This document shows, in pieces, positions 8,075-17,284 of a stretch of 64,000 bases of DNA (its first letter is position 1; every line of letters begins with the position of its first letter). Location of the stretch: the NCBI GenBank assembly GCA_028279985.1, contig JANQMR010000011.1, positions 1 to 64,000 on the forward strand. The letters run 5' to 3'. The position numbers and the translations under genes are program-made. The stretch comes from Woeseiaceae bacterium. GTDB taxonomy: Bacteria > Pseudomonadota > Gammaproteobacteria > Steroidobacterales > Woeseiaceae. The notes beneath the pieces are model-generated. The model saw only the letters and a program-made list of their open reading frames with translations. It had not been told where the DNA came from and ran no database searches.

Positions 8075-8794
8075 TCAGCGCAGGACTTCGTCGAGGAAGT
8101 TCTCGATCGCGCGCGACGAACGCCGGTCCGCGTCCGGATGATACTGGACGCCGCGGGCCGGATCGTCGGCATTCGGATTCGTGAACGCGTGCATCGTCCG
8201 CCCGTAACCGTGGATCTGCCAATCCGCACCGGCAGCGGTAAGCTCCGCGGCCAGGCTTACGACCTGTTCGGGCGGCACCATCGGGTCGTCCCAGCCGTGT
8301 AACACCAGGATCTTCGTATCGATCGTGTCCCGAGTCTCTTGCGGCGGCGGAACGAAAAGGCCGTGCACGCTGACGACCCCGTCGAGCCTGGCGCCGAAGC
8401 GCGCCATGTCGAGCACACATAAGCCGCCGAAACAGTAGCCGATGGCGGCCGCCCGGCTGCCGTCGGCCTCGGCCTGGTCCGCCCCGGCCTGCAAGGCGAG
8501 TTGCAGGCGGCGCTGCAGCGCGGCGCGATCGTCCAGCCAGGGCTGCATCAGCGCCTCGCTTTCGCCGGGGTCCGTCGTGAACACACCCTTGCCGTAGAGG
8601 TCCACGGCAAACCCGGCATAACCCTGACGGGCCAGTGCCTCGGCACGTTCGCATTCGAAGGGCCCGCGGCCGCCGTAGGCATGAACGACGGCGACCAGCG
8701 GTTTCGGCGCGGAAACCGCATCGTCGTACGCGAACAAACCCTCCAGTTCGACATCGCCGTCAACATAGCTTACAGGTCTGGTTTTTACGGCCAA
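8075..8794 (-). CDS. Dienelactone hydrolase-family alpha/beta hydrolase
   Basis: The 239-residue product carries the dienelactone hydrolase nucleophile motif GYCFGG (Cys), preceded by AVVHAYGGRGPFE. The Asp is in HGWDDPMVPPEQ and the His in YGRTMHAFTNP, which together form the Cys-Asp-His triad. Such enzymes open lactones in aromatic catabolism or act as general esterases. I chose the TTG at 8794 because GGAGGA lies seven bases upstream and the protein then begins MAVKTRPVSYVDGD; the frame is open further upstream but the extra residues look non-coding. It stands alone on this strand. Confidence 0.85.
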   Translation of the reverse strand: MAVKTRPVSYVDGDVELEGLFAYDDAVSAPKPLVAVVHAYGGRGPFECERAEALARQGYAGFAVDLYGKGVFTTDPGESEALMQPWLDDRAALQRRLQLALQAGADQAEADGSRAAAIGYCFGGLCVLDMARFGARLDGVVSVHGLFVPPPQETRDTIDTKILVLHGWDDPMVPPEQVVSLAAELTAAGADWQIHGYGRTMHAFTNPNADDPARGVQYHPDADRRSSRAIENFLDEVLR

Positions 8795-9160
8795 GGCACA
8801 TCCTCCGTTCAGGCGTCGTAGTGTAACGCGAAAGTCTACTGCACGAGGCAGCCGTCGCGCTTGCGCGCCGTCATCATCGATGCTGATGCCCGTCAGTGGC
8901 AACGATGCTGGCGGCGGCGGCGATTCGCCGAGCATTGGTATGGCTTTTCGCGCAAGGCTTGCGCACTATCTTCGACGGCTAGTTCAACGATTCGGTTCAA
9001 CGATTCGGTCGACGACTGGGTCAACGATTCACTCGACCATTCGGTTGACGATCCGGACCAGGGTCCGCGCGCGATCCGGCAGGCCGGGTCCCGGTCACGA
9101 ACGACAAGACCCGGGTTACGAACCACAAGACTTAACCATCAAGATTCAAGGAGCTCACAA
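8795..9160. other. Intergenic region between divergent genes, with 13-bp array
   Basis: This 366-base gap separates the dienelactone hydrolase and first RidA genes. It contains the 13-bp array (8982-9046) and, next to the RidA start, AAGGAG at 9149-9154. I see no convincing promoter or RNA gene. Confidence 0.5.
8982..9046. repeat. 13-bp tandem array upstream of ridA
   Basis: Two identical GTTCAACGATTCG units (8982-8994, 8995-9007) are followed by diverged copies (GTCGACGACTGGG, then ACCATTCGGTTGACGATCC-type remnants) to about 9046. It lies 115 bases upstream of the RidA start. Confidence 0.75.
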
Positions 9161-9556
9161 ATGGCGGTGGAATACCTCGATATCGAAGGCCTGGTGCAGA
9201 CCGGCAGATTCCGTCATGCCGTCAAGACCAACGGCAACCGGACCGTATACCTGTCCGGCCAGGTACCGCTGGACGAACAGGGCAACTGTGTCGGCGTCGG
9301 CGATTTCGACGCCCAGGTGCACCAGGTGTATCGCAACCTGACGACGATCCTCCACGCGCTGGATGTCGGCTGGGAGGCCGTCGCGATGATGCACATGTAC
9401 ATCGTGGATTACACGCCGGAACGATACGCGCGCTTGCGCGAAATCAGGGCCGAATACCTGGGCGACGTCCTGCCGGCCGCAACGGTGCTAGGTGTCACGG
9501 CGCTGGCGCTGCCGGAGTTCGACGTCGAGGTCGAGCTTATTGTCGATCTGGACTAG
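9161..9556 (+). CDS. RidA/YjgF-family protein
   Basis: The 131-residue protein shows the RidA pattern: TVYLSGQVPLDEQGN, VYRNLTTILHALDVGWEAV and a C-terminal PAATVLGVTALALPEFDVEVELIVDL. RidA proteins hydrolyse reactive enamines or imines, or catalyse related deaminations within catabolic operons. The ATG at 9161 has AAGGAG seven bases upstream. It sits near a second RidA gene (13963), a symporter, a TonB receptor and an amidohydrolase, suggesting breakdown of a nitrogenous compound. The canonical Arg (R107 in E. coli) is not obvious near PAATVLGV, where other members have PARxxv, so it may be a non-canonical subgroup. Confidence 0.9.
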   Translation: MAVEYLDIEGLVQTGRFRHAVKTNGNRTVYLSGQVPLDEQGNCVGVGDFDAQVHQVYRNLTTILHALDVGWEAVAMMHMYIVDYTPERYARLREIRAEYLGDVLPAATVLGVTALALPEFDVEVELIVDLD

Positions 9557-9630
9557 GGTCGATCTGTGGACTAGGGTCGATCCGGAAGGGTCGATCCAGA
9601 TCTAGAGTCTAGACTTAGGGTCGACCTGAA
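9544..9630. repeat. Degenerate array seeded on the ridA stop codon
   Basis: Units of the form GATCTGGACTAGGGTC, GATCTGTGGACTAGGGTC and GATCCGGAAGGGTC follow each other, beginning with the last codons and TAG of the RidA gene. Unit length varies between 14 and about 18 bases, with a further diverged copy to about 9630. The extra copies repeat the terminal codons after the stop. Confidence 0.7.
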
Positions 9631-9649
9631 CTGATCCCGGCCCGGCGTC

Positions 9650-11047
9650 TCAGCCGGTCTGCGCCTTCTCGCGATTCAACTCGGCTTCACCCAGCCTGAA
9701 CCGGGTCATGATCAAGGCCGCGGAGGCAATGCCTATCGCCGGCAGGACGCTGACGCCGGCATAAATCACCCAGCGGCTTTCCTGCGTCTGCTCGGCCACC
9801 GCCTCCGATCCGCCGATGTAACCGGCAGCGCCCAGCAGGATACCCATCAGCGCCGGGCCGAGCGCAAACGACAGTTTCTCGGCCGTCGTGTACACGCCGG
9901 CGAAAACGCCTTCCCGGCGAACGCCGGTGCGCTGGTAGTCGTATTGCATCGTGTCCGGCAGCAACGACTGTCCGATCAACAGTACGCCACCGGCTCCGAG
10001 GCCGGTGAAAACGGCGCGCAGCAGGATCAGCGCCAGCGGCTCTCCCTCCGCGGCCAACAGCCACGAAGCCAGCGCCCCGACGTAGAAGAATGCCGCGAGG
10101 TAATAAGCCCGGTTCTTGCCGAAGCGCTGCGTGAAACCCACCCAGCCGAACTGCGAAATCAGAATGAACGAGCTCTGTACCAGGAAGTACAAGCCCATCC
10201 AGGACAGCGACACGCCGAGGATCACGCTGAAGAAAAACGGCATCGACGACAGGTAGGTCGCAAGGCCGATCAGGTGTGTGATCTTGACGCCCAGCAGCAG
10301 CACGAAGGGCCGGTTCCCTAGCGCGGTGCGAAGCTGCTCCCGGAAACTCATCGTCTGCGGCGGTGTGTGCGTCACGGTGGGCGCATCGCGGGTCATCCAC
10401 AGGCAGGTCACGCCGGCCGCGAAAATCGTCAGGCCGAGCGCGTAGGACATCGCGGAATGGCCGGGTACGCCGTTACCGAAACTGGTGATGATGAAAGGCC
10501 CGACCGCGGTCGCCAGCACGCCGCCGACCGAGACGGCGCCGGCCCGAAACGAGATCAGCTTGGTGCGCTCGTGGTAGTTGCTGGTCATCTCGGCCGGCAT
10601 GGCCAGATAGGGGACGTTGAAAATCGTGTAACCCGTCGCATTCAACAGCAAGGCCAGGGCGACGACGAAAATCAGCATCTGCCCGGTCAGGCCGGTGAAC
10701 GTACCCAGATTGAACAACAGGACGAACGATGCGGCGGACACCGCGGCGCCCAGCAGCAGGTAGGGCCTGCGTCTGCCCCAGCGGCTCTTGGTGCGATCGC
10801 TGATGGTTCCCATCAGCGGGTCGGTGACCGCATCGTAGGCCTTGGCCGCGCCTATCAGGAGTCCGGCCAAACCGGCCGCGATACCGACATAGTCGACGAG
10901 GTATTTCAGCACCAGCAGGCTGGTCGACTGAAACATCAGCGACATCGCCAGGGTACCGAGACCCCAGCCGACGCGAATCCTGAGTGACAAACGGTTTGCC
11001 GGCGTCTCGGCGGACGCACTGGCGGGGCTTGAGGAAGGTTCGGTCAC
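9650..11047 (-). CDS. GPH-type MFS symporter (MFS_2)
   Basis: The protein (465 residues from GTG 11047) has about 12 membrane segments and the glycoside-pentoside-hexuronide:cation symporter signature: GAAKAYDAVTDPLMGTISDRTKSRWGRRRPYLL, cited here as DPLMGTISDRT and WGRRRPYLL. Segment GGVLLIGQSLLPDTMQYDYQRTG, in part LLPDTMQYDY, is the matching second-half motif. It probably takes up a sugar or related solute with a cation. The start is uncertain: GTG at 11047 (MTEPSSSPAS) fits the family better than the open frame to 11149, but neither has a clear ribosome site. It lies convergent to ridA and divergent from the TonB receptor. Confidence 0.85.
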   Translation of the reverse strand: MTEPSSSPASASAETPANRLSLRIRVGWGLGTLAMSLMFQSTSLLVLKYLVDYVGIAAGLAGLLIGAAKAYDAVTDPLMGTISDRTKSRWGRRRPYLLLGAAVSAASFVLLFNLGTFTGLTGQMLIFVVALALLLNATGYTIFNVPYLAMPAEMTSNYHERTKLISFRAGAVSVGGVLATAVGPFIITSFGNGVPGHSAMSYALGLTIFAAGVTCLWMTRDAPTVTHTPPQTMSFREQLRTALGNRPFVLLLGVKITHLIGLATYLSSMPFFFSVILGVSLSWMGLYFLVQSSFILISQFGWVGFTQRFGKNRAYYLAAFFYVGALASWLLAAEGEPLALILLRAVFTGLGAGGVLLIGQSLLPDTMQYDYQRTGVRREGVFAGVYTTAEKLSFALGPALMGILLGAAGYIGGSEAVAEQTQESRWVIYAGVSVLPAIGIASAALIMTRFRLGEAELNREKAQTG

Positions 11048-11663
11048 GATCGTCGTCGCCGGTCCCGGCTTGCAAAGGCGGCCGAGTATTGCACCGCCGA
11101 ATCGCCTATGGCAACCGGGAGTGCGGTCCGTTGTAGCCGTCGGACCCACGCGTGGCCCGTGTACTGTCCGCGAAATCCGTTGAACGAGCCGGCAGAATCA
11201 AGAAAACTGATGTATGCCATCAGAAAGTATTGAGCGAAGGTATTGAGCGACTGCCACCGCGGCCGGATGACGAGCGCATCGACCACCCGCGGCATTCGAT
11301 GCGTAGCCCACGTTACATGCCGGTCCCGAACGACACAGCGTGGCCGATGTCGCCGGTCACTCCCAAGCGCCGCCACCGCTTACGACAGGCCGTCTGCGGC
11401 ATTGTCCGCGGTATTGGGATCGACCCGATAACTCGACGATGCACCAATCAAGCACATAAAGCATTTTGATGATGTAAATAAGAAACAAAGATTGGCTAAA
11501 TCGCATTAATCCTGTCGAATATTGCAGCGATTATTGGCAGCGGCAGCCGGTCCGGCGTGAAAGCGCACAACTTTACGGTCGGTCGGTCGCAAGCCTGTTC
11601 GAGCGATTCGGACAGACCGGATCAGCATAGTACATAAGTACGGAGCTTCAGGGGGATTACCGC
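11048..11663. other. Intergenic region upstream of TonB receptor
   Basis: About 600 bases between divergent genes. The right half is AT-richer (around 11450-11540), as expected for a regulated promoter region. The only firm signal is CAGGGGG eight bases before the receptor ATG. A 110-codon minus-strand open frame here (11044-11376) has no recognisable content. Confidence 0.5.
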
Positions 11664-13934
11664 ATGATCAACACCTACGGAAGCGGTGCGCAAGCGGCCG
11701 CTGTGAGCCTGAGCCTGGGTCTGATATTGACGTCCGTTCAGGACGTCAATGCCCAGCAGCAGGACGAAGGCGCGCGCAACGTGCTCGAGGAAGTCATCGT
11801 TACGGCGAGAAAGCGCGAGGAGTCGTTGCAGGACATCCCGTTATCGGTATCGGCCATCGGCGCAGAGACCATCGAGCGTGCCGGTATCGACGACCTGGAG
11901 AGCGTCGCGGATTTCACGGCCGGACTGATCTATCAGGATTTCGGCGGCGGCGGCCTGGGCTCGCCGGTCATTCGCGGTCAGGCGCAAACCGACATCCGCA
12001 GCGTCGAGTCCAACGTCGGCGTGTTCGTCGACGGCGTGTTCGTCACCAGCCGCGGCAACCTGGAATTCGGCCTGCTCGACATGGAGCGTGTCGAGGTGGT
12101 CAAGGGCCCGCAGAGCGCGTTGTACGGCAACAACACCTTTGCCGGCGCGATCAACTACGTCAGCAAGCGCCCGACCGAGGAGCTGAGCGGTAAGCTGTCG
12201 GCGACGGTCGGTGACGCCGGACGTTTCGACGTATCGGGTGCCATATCCGGCGCGCTGGTGGAAGGCGTCCTGCGCGGGCGGATCGCCGGCGGCTACAGCG
12301 AGTTCGACGGCACGGTCGACAACTCGATCGGCGGCGACCTCGGCGGTTACGACGAGAAGTTCGCCGTGTCGGCGCAACTGGACTACACGCCCGGCGACAA
12401 TTTCGAGGCCCGCGCTTACCTGTACTACGGCGAAGGCAGCATGGACCCGACGGCCGGGTTCGTTTACCTGAACAACTGCGGCGGTTTCAACAGCCTGCAA
12501 AGCGATACGACGACCGGCCGCGGCGGCACGATATTCCGCTACTTCTGCGGCGACATGTTCGCCCCGGATCAGGTCACGGTGCGCGAGGACCTGACTTTCG
12601 GTAACAAGACCACCAGCCTGCTGGCCTATGTGTCGCTGGCCTGGGACATCACCGATCAGTTGAGCCTCAGCAGCCTGAGCAGCATCGGCGATTACGAGTC
12701 GGATGCGGTCGTGGAGTTCTTCTACAACGCCCCGCTCGACATCCCGCCGGCGGCCAAGCAGTTGCTGATTCCGGATTTCGGGGGCTCCGAGGACTGGAGC
12801 CAGGAGCTGCGTCTGGAGTATGCGGGCGACGGCCGCTTCGACTGGACGGCCGGCGTTTATCTCAACAGCTTCGACGTCGACAGAAACTTCGGCGTGGGTT
12901 TCCCCGCCAACCCACGCCAGATCGTCAACCGCGACACGCTGACGGAAAGCGAGCTCTGGGCGGTGTTTGCGGGCATCGACTACGCCCTTTCCGACACGAT
13001 CAACCTGCGCCTGGAAGGCCGCCACCAATCCGACCAGCGCGACGTGCGGCTGATCAACGCCAATTCCGGAACGGAGACGCCGCTGAACGAGACTTTCGAC
13101 GACAGCACTTTCCGCGCGTCGCTGGACTTCGGTGTCGCCGACAACGTCATGCTGTATACCAGTATCGCACAAGGCACCAAGAGCGGCGGTTTCAACAACA
13201 CGCCGCTGGAATCGGAGCAGACCTTCGACCCGGAAGAGAACCTGGTCTACGAAGCCGGCATCAAGTCCACCTTGCTGGACGGCGCCTTGCAGCTCAACGC
13301 CACGGTGTTCTACGCGGAGTGGTCGGACGCCCAGATCACGACACCCTCGCAGGTGCCGGGCAACACCAACGTCACCCGCAACGTCGGTAACGTGACGACG
13401 CCGGGCGGTGAGATCGACCTTAGCTGGGCCGTGAACGACAACTGGCTTTTGACCGCGGGTTACGGATATTCGGACCCGACCTTCGACTCCGGTACGATCG
13501 ACATCCAGCACGGCAGGCGTTGCGATACACCGGCAGACTGCGGCCTGCCCGCAGGCCCGGGCGGCGTCGGCATCGACGTCAGCGGCCAGCGGGTCGACCG
13601 CTCGGTGCAGCACACGGCTTATCTGTCATCGACCGTCAACTGGAGCGTCAACGACTACGAGTTCTATTTCAGGGCCGACGGCAGCCACACGGGTGACCAG
13701 CCGCAGCGGTCGCTCAACCTGCAGTTCGTGCCGTCGCGCACGCTGGTCAATGCCAGGACCGCGGTCATCATGCCGAACGGCTGGGAGCTCGCCTTGTGGG
13801 CGCGTAACCTGTTCGACGAGGAATACATCTACAGCGCGGTCAATCAGCCGGAACGGGTACCGTCGTCGACGTTCAGCACCGGACACGTCGCCAATGGCAG
13901 GACCTTCGGCTTGACCGGTACGCTCAACTTCTAG
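11664..13934 (+). CDS. TonB-dependent outer-membrane receptor
   Basis: The 756-residue protein has a signal peptide (ending SVQDVNA), a TonB-box-like EEVIVTARKR, and a plug domain with SLQDIPLSVSAIG, PVIRGQAQTDIRS and VEVVKGPQSALYGNNTFAGAINYVSK, cited as GPQSALYGNN. A 22-strand-type barrel follows, ending WARNLFDEEYIY... and GLTGTLNF with a terminal Phe. This subgroup imports siderophores, vitamins or organic oligomers across the outer membrane using TonB energy. The ATG follows AGGGGG at eight bases. The next gene, a RidA, starts 28 bases downstream, so uptake and catabolism of one substrate are probably linked. Confidence 0.92.
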   Translation: MINTYGSGAQAAAVSLSLGLILTSVQDVNAQQQDEGARNVLEEVIVTARKREESLQDIPLSVSAIGAETIERAGIDDLESVADFTAGLIYQDFGGGGLGSPVIRGQAQTDIRSVESNVGVFVDGVFVTSRGNLEFGLLDMERVEVVKGPQSALYGNNTFAGAINYVSKRPTEELSGKLSATVGDAGRFDVSGAISGALVEGVLRGRIAGGYSEFDGTVDNSIGGDLGGYDEKFAVSAQLDYTPGDNFEARAYLYYGEGSMDPTAGFVYLNNCGGFNSLQSDTTTGRGGTIFRYFCGDMFAPDQVTVREDLTFGNKTTSLLAYVSLAWDITDQLSLSSLSSIGDYESDAVVEFFYNAPLDIPPAAKQLLIPDFGGSEDWSQELRLEYAGDGRFDWTAGVYLNSFDVDRNFGVGFPANPRQIVNRDTLTESELWAVFAGIDYALSDTINLRLEGRHQSDQRDVRLINANSGTETPLNETFDDSTFRASLDFGVADNVMLYTSIAQGTKSGGFNNTPLESEQTFDPEENLVYEAGIKSTLLDGALQLNATVFYAEWSDAQITTPSQVPGNTNVTRNVGNVTTPGGEIDLSWAVNDNWLLTAGYGYSDPTFDSGTIDIQHGRRCDTPADCGLPAGPGGVGIDVSGQRVDRSVQHTAYLSSTVNWSVNDYEFYFRADGSHTGDQPQRSLNLQFVPSRTLVNARTAVIMPNGWELALWARNLFDEEYIYSAVNQPERVPSSTFSTGHVANGRTFGLTGTLNF

Positions 13935-13962
13935 GTGCCGGGCACAACGGCCCCCGCTTGCC

Positions 13963-14325
13963 ATGGACATACAACGTCGCGAGCGGGTGGCCGATCAGTT
14001 TTCGCGGATCGTGGTACACGGGCCGACGGCCTATTTTGCCGGGCTGGTTGCGGACGATCCGGCGCAGGATATCGCCGGCCAGTGCCGGCAGGTCCTCGAC
14101 AAACTGGACGGCTTACTGCGTAAAGTAGACAGTAGCCGCAGCGATCTGCTGACGATGACGGTCTACCTGAAGGACTTCGAGGATTACCCGAGCTTCAAGG
14201 CGGTGTACGCGGACTGGATCGACACGAATAATCTGCCCGCCCGGGCCACGGTGCGGGCAGATCTTCGCGACCCGGCGCTGCGCATCGAAATCATGGCGGT
14301 AGCGGCGGCCGGCCGAAACCGATAA
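13963..14325 (+). CDS. Second RidA-family protein
   Basis: The 120-residue protein begins MDIQRRERVADQFSRIVVHG and has AYFAGLVADDPAQDIAGQ, LLTMTVYLKDFEDYPSFKAVY and the RidA signature PARATVRADLRDPALRIEIMAVA, cited as PARATVRADL with the conserved Arg. This is the canonical imine/enamine deaminase pattern with the substrate-binding Arg present, unlike the RidA at 9161. It lies between the TonB receptor and the amidohydrolase on the same strand with gaps of 28 and 25 bases, consistent with one transcript. Role inferred: hydrolysis of an imine intermediate made during breakdown of the imported compound. Confidence 0.88.
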   Translation: MDIQRRERVADQFSRIVVHGPTAYFAGLVADDPAQDIAGQCRQVLDKLDGLLRKVDSSRSDLLTMTVYLKDFEDYPSFKAVYADWIDTNNLPARATVRADLRDPALRIEIMAVAAAGRNR

Positions 14326-14350
14326 AAAAGAACCTGCTAAGGAACCTGCA

Positions 14351-15787
14351 ATGAAAAGCTGCAGTACGCTGATACGCGGAACCGTATTTTCGATGGACGA
14401 CACGCGGCGCGTTTACGGTGACGGTTTCGTCGCCGTCGACGAGGGTCGCATCGTCGACGTAGGTCCCGCCGAGCTTTGTGAGTACGAGGCCGACGACGAG
14501 ATCGGCGGCGACGGGCACATCGTCTTGCCCGGCCTCGTCAACGTCCATTCGCATCTGGTGCAGGGGTGCATCCGCGGCATGGCCGAAGGCACGACCTTCA
14601 TGGAACGGCTGTTCGGCTTCTATTACCCGATGACCGGCGCCTGCGACGAGGAACGCTCCTACGATTCGGCGATGCCGCCCTTGCTGGACCTGGTTCGGCG
14701 CGGCGTCACGACCACGGCGGACGACCATTTCACCCATGTGCACAAACGCTCGATCGACGGTGTGCTGGCGGCGGTTCGCGACACGGGCATGCGTTGCCGC
14801 ATGGCGCGGCTGACGATCAACGACAAGGACGCGGTGCCGGACGGCTTTCGCGAGGACCTCGATACCGGACTCGCGGAAACCGAAAGGGTCAAATCGGCCT
14901 GGGAAGACGACCGGATCTCGGTAACGGCCTCGACGATCGGCATCTCCTACTGCGAGCCCGACCAGTTGAAAGCCCTGTGGCAATGGACCGTCGACAACGA
15001 CCGGCAGTTCGACATCCATGCGCCGGCGATCATGGACACCAAGTTTCTTGCGGCGCGGCGCGGCTGGGAAGGCGGATCGTTCGAATGGCTGGACCAGGAA
15101 GGCATCCTGGGTCCCAACCTGATTTCCGCGCATTCGCAGAACCTTCGTCCCGGCGAAGCGAAGCTGATACGCGACCGCGGCGCGTCCATCGCGCTGGTGC
15201 CGGACATGGAACAGGTTCTGGGGCTCGTCAGCTTCGACGCGCGGGAGTTCCTCGACAACGACGTCACCTGCGGGCTCGGACTGGACGGACCGGTAGTCGC
15301 GTATGGCCACGATCTGTGGATCGCCTTGCGCAGCTTCCTGACCGCACAACGTCTGGGTGACGAACACCGGCGGCGTTCCAGCGATGCCGACACCTCCTGG
15401 ACCGGCGACGAGGTCCTGTACGGCAGCGCGGAACAAGCCCTGGAGCTTGCCACCATCGGCGGCGCCAAGGCGCTGATGATGGACCATCGCATAGGCTCGC
15501 TGGAAGTCGGCAAAGATGCCGACGTGCTGGTGATCGACCGCCGCGGCGAAACCCATTTGTCGCCGCCGGCCGCGCTGGTGCCGAATCTGGTGTACGGCAA
15601 CGGACCGAGCCCCGATGCGGTGAGCCGCGTCATGATCGGCGGGCGAACCGTAGTCGAGAACGGCGAGCACGTCAGCGTCGACCGGCAGCAAGCCGTGCAT
15701 CGTTCGGACGTGCTTCAGGACGAGTTGCTGGACGAAGTCGACGCCAGGCGTTTCGTCAGAATGCGCAGCCGGTATTCCTGGCTGTAA
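14351..15787 (+). CDS. Amidohydrolase (chlorohydrolase/cytosine-deaminase-like)
   Basis: The 478-residue protein has the amidohydrolase metal motif VNVHSHL (HxH) after an N-terminal beta-sandwich (ADDEIGGDGHIVLPGLVNVH, cited as HIVLPGLVNVH). Further ligands are plausible: His in FDIHAPAIMD, His in SAHSQNL and Asp in CGLGLDGPV. Related deaminases and chlorohydrolases have H-x-x-E at the second site (HLAE); here it is HAPA, so the proton-shuttling Glu appears replaced by Ala. It may use another acid, hydrolyse a different bond, or have lost deaminase activity. The C-terminal end has KALMMDHRIGSLEVGKDADVLVID, cited as IGSLEVGKDADVLVID. It is the last gene of the receptor-RidA-amidohydrolase set. 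Confidence 0.82.
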   Translation: MKSCSTLIRGTVFSMDDTRRVYGDGFVAVDEGRIVDVGPAELCEYEADDEIGGDGHIVLPGLVNVHSHLVQGCIRGMAEGTTFMERLFGFYYPMTGACDEERSYDSAMPPLLDLVRRGVTTTADDHFTHVHKRSIDGVLAAVRDTGMRCRMARLTINDKDAVPDGFREDLDTGLAETERVKSAWEDDRISVTASTIGISYCEPDQLKALWQWTVDNDRQFDIHAPAIMDTKFLAARRGWEGGSFEWLDQEGILGPNLISAHSQNLRPGEAKLIRDRGASIALVPDMEQVLGLVSFDAREFLDNDVTCGLGLDGPVVAYGHDLWIALRSFLTAQRLGDEHRRRSSDADTSWTGDEVLYGSAEQALELATIGGAKALMMDHRIGSLEVGKDADVLVIDRRGETHLSPPAALVPNLVYGNGPSPDAVSRVMIGGRTVVENGEHVSVDRQQAVHRSDVLQDELLDEVDARRFVRMRSRYSWL

Positions 15788-15815
15788 GCAGGAGCCGCAC
15801 GCGCCGCGGCAGGCT

Positions 15816-17072
15816 CTAGTTTCCGCCCGGCACGGCAGCGGTCTCACGACCCGGCCGGTCCGGCACGCCCGCGATCAGGATGTTCGGCAACAGCGCATCG
15901 TCCCACAGGAAAGCGCCGGTGACAGGGTCCCGTGCCGGCAGCCCGGTGCGCACGATCACGAGCTCGGACGACGGAACGACATAGACGCGCTGCCCGCCTG
16001 CGCCATCGAAGTAGACGACGTCGTCCGCGGCAAACGGCGCCGAGTGCGGCACGAAGGCCGGCACGCCCTTACCGTAGCCGCGCTCGGGCTCGTGGACGGT
16101 GCCGAGCCACACGTGGTAACCGTAGTTCGGATTGAGCGGCGACGGCGCCGTCACCTCCCGCATCCAGGATTCCGGCACGACCTGCTCGCCGGCCACGCGG
16201 CCGCGGTTCAGATACAGGAGACCCAGGCGCAGCCAGTTGCGCGGTGTCGTCAGCAGGGATCCGGAGGTGCGGGCAAGACCCTTCGGCGAATCCAGGAACA
16301 CCCGCGCCTCGCTCTCGGCCACGCGGCGCCAGAGCTTGTCCTCGAGATAGTCGGCATAGCGCCGTCCGGTCGCGCGCTCCAGGAGTATGCCCAGCGCCTG
16401 TGATTTGAGGTTGTTGTACGAGAACACCGTCGCCGGCGGATCGTCGAGTGCGTGAGCCAGGACGAGCGGCGCCCAATCGGTGCCGAAGCGGGCCCGTGCA
16501 TGGTCGGAGAACGGTCCGGCGCTTCTGGACGGACGATCGAGTCCGGCCGCCATGTGCAGCAGATTCTGAATCGTTATCGTCGAGCGATCGTCCTGTCGCC
16601 ACTCCTCGATATAGGTCGCCGCCGGTTCGGCTGCCGATGCGATGTATCCCTCGTCGATCGCGATACCGATCAGGAGTGCGAGCACCGACTTGTGCATCGA
16701 AGCCGATTCCATGATGTCGCGGGCATCGCGGCCTTCGCCGTACCATTCCAGTTGCAACGCGCCGGCGTGCCAGACCAGCAGGGACAGGGAGCCGGTTTCC
16801 CTTGCGGCCACCAGCGCCGCGTCCAGCGCCGCCGGCGCAATGCTGCGGGCGCCTGCTTGCGCGGTGACGATCGGGGGTACGTCGCCGCCGGCGACGACAT
16901 CGAAAGGCCGGTACCAGTCGACGTCGACGAAGGTCGTCATCGGGTCGTAAGTCAGGTAGCGTTTATAGAATCGCCAGTCGGCGGCGAGAAGGACCGCCAA
17001 TAGGGCGGCCGCTACGGCGAGGCTGCCTATGCGACCGGTTTTGCGGGCGGCCGTCAATCCAGAATCTCGCAC
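15816..17072 (-). CDS. Membrane-anchored serine hydrolase, beta-lactamase fold
   Basis: The protein has one N-terminal membrane segment (GSLAVAAALLAVLLAADW) and then a beta-lactamase-fold domain with SMHK (SxxK) in ESASMHKSVLALLIG and YNN in VFSYNNLKSQAL as the YxN motif. It resembles the 344-1693 protein in length and motifs. The start is uncertain: the frame is open to 17174, but that stretch contains a hairpin terminator (17131-17163), so I place it at GTG 17072 (MRDSGLTAARKTG), with TTG 17057 as alternative. It converges with the amidohydrolase gene with a 28-base gap. The substrate is unknown. Confidence 0.8.
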   Translation of the reverse strand: MRDSGLTAARKTGRIGSLAVAAALLAVLLAADWRFYKRYLTYDPMTTFVDVDWYRPFDVVAGGDVPPIVTAQAGARSIAPAALDAALVAARETGSLSLLVWHAGALQLEWYGEGRDARDIMESASMHKSVLALLIGIAIDEGYIASAAEPAATYIEEWRQDDRSTITIQNLLHMAAGLDRPSRSAGPFSDHARARFGTDWAPLVLAHALDDPPATVFSYNNLKSQALGILLERATGRRYADYLEDKLWRRVAESEARVFLDSPKGLARTSGSLLTTPRNWLRLGLLYLNRGRVAGEQVVPESWMREVTAPSPLNPNYGYHVWLGTVHEPERGYGKGVPAFVPHSAPFAADDVVYFDGAGGQRVYVVPSSELVIVRTGLPARDPVTGAFLWDDALLPNILIAGVPDRPGRETAAVPGGN

Positions 17073-17130
17073 GGGTCCGGAATGCCGTTTGTATTGCCGA
17101 CTCTGACTATTTTTATTTTGTGTTCCATGA

Positions 17131-17163
17131 CGCAAAAAGAGGACGCGGGCATGTGCCCGCGTC
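17131..17163 (-). terminator. Rho-independent terminator for kinase/HPt operon
   Basis: A 10-bp stem GGACGCGGGC / GCCCGCGTCC (17140-17149 and 17154-17163) with loop ATGT is followed on the minus strand by TCTTTTTGC. It lies about 195 bases downstream of the minus-strand histidine kinase stop and just before the serine hydrolase gene. Confidence 0.75.
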
Positions 17164-17284
17164 CAAGTGTACACCTTACCTCAGGACGGCTTAAAAGACA
17201 CCGTGTCGCACCCGGGTATCCGGTGGAATCGGATCCGGGTGGCGAGGGCATCGGCGTCGAGGCTCGCCCGTTACTCAACACTCT

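Noticed and set aside
11044-11376. A 110-codon minus-strand frame before the TonB receptor
   Set aside because: The composition is uninformative, it overlaps the symporter start and it has no recognisable domain.
11841-13613. A 590-codon minus-strand gene
   Set aside because: It is antisense to the TonB receptor gene, whose domains are clear. Long antisense frames are expected at this GC content.
17073-17174. N-terminal extension of the second serine hydrolase
   Set aside because: These codons pass through a hairpin terminator with a T-run on the same strand, so translation probably starts downstream.
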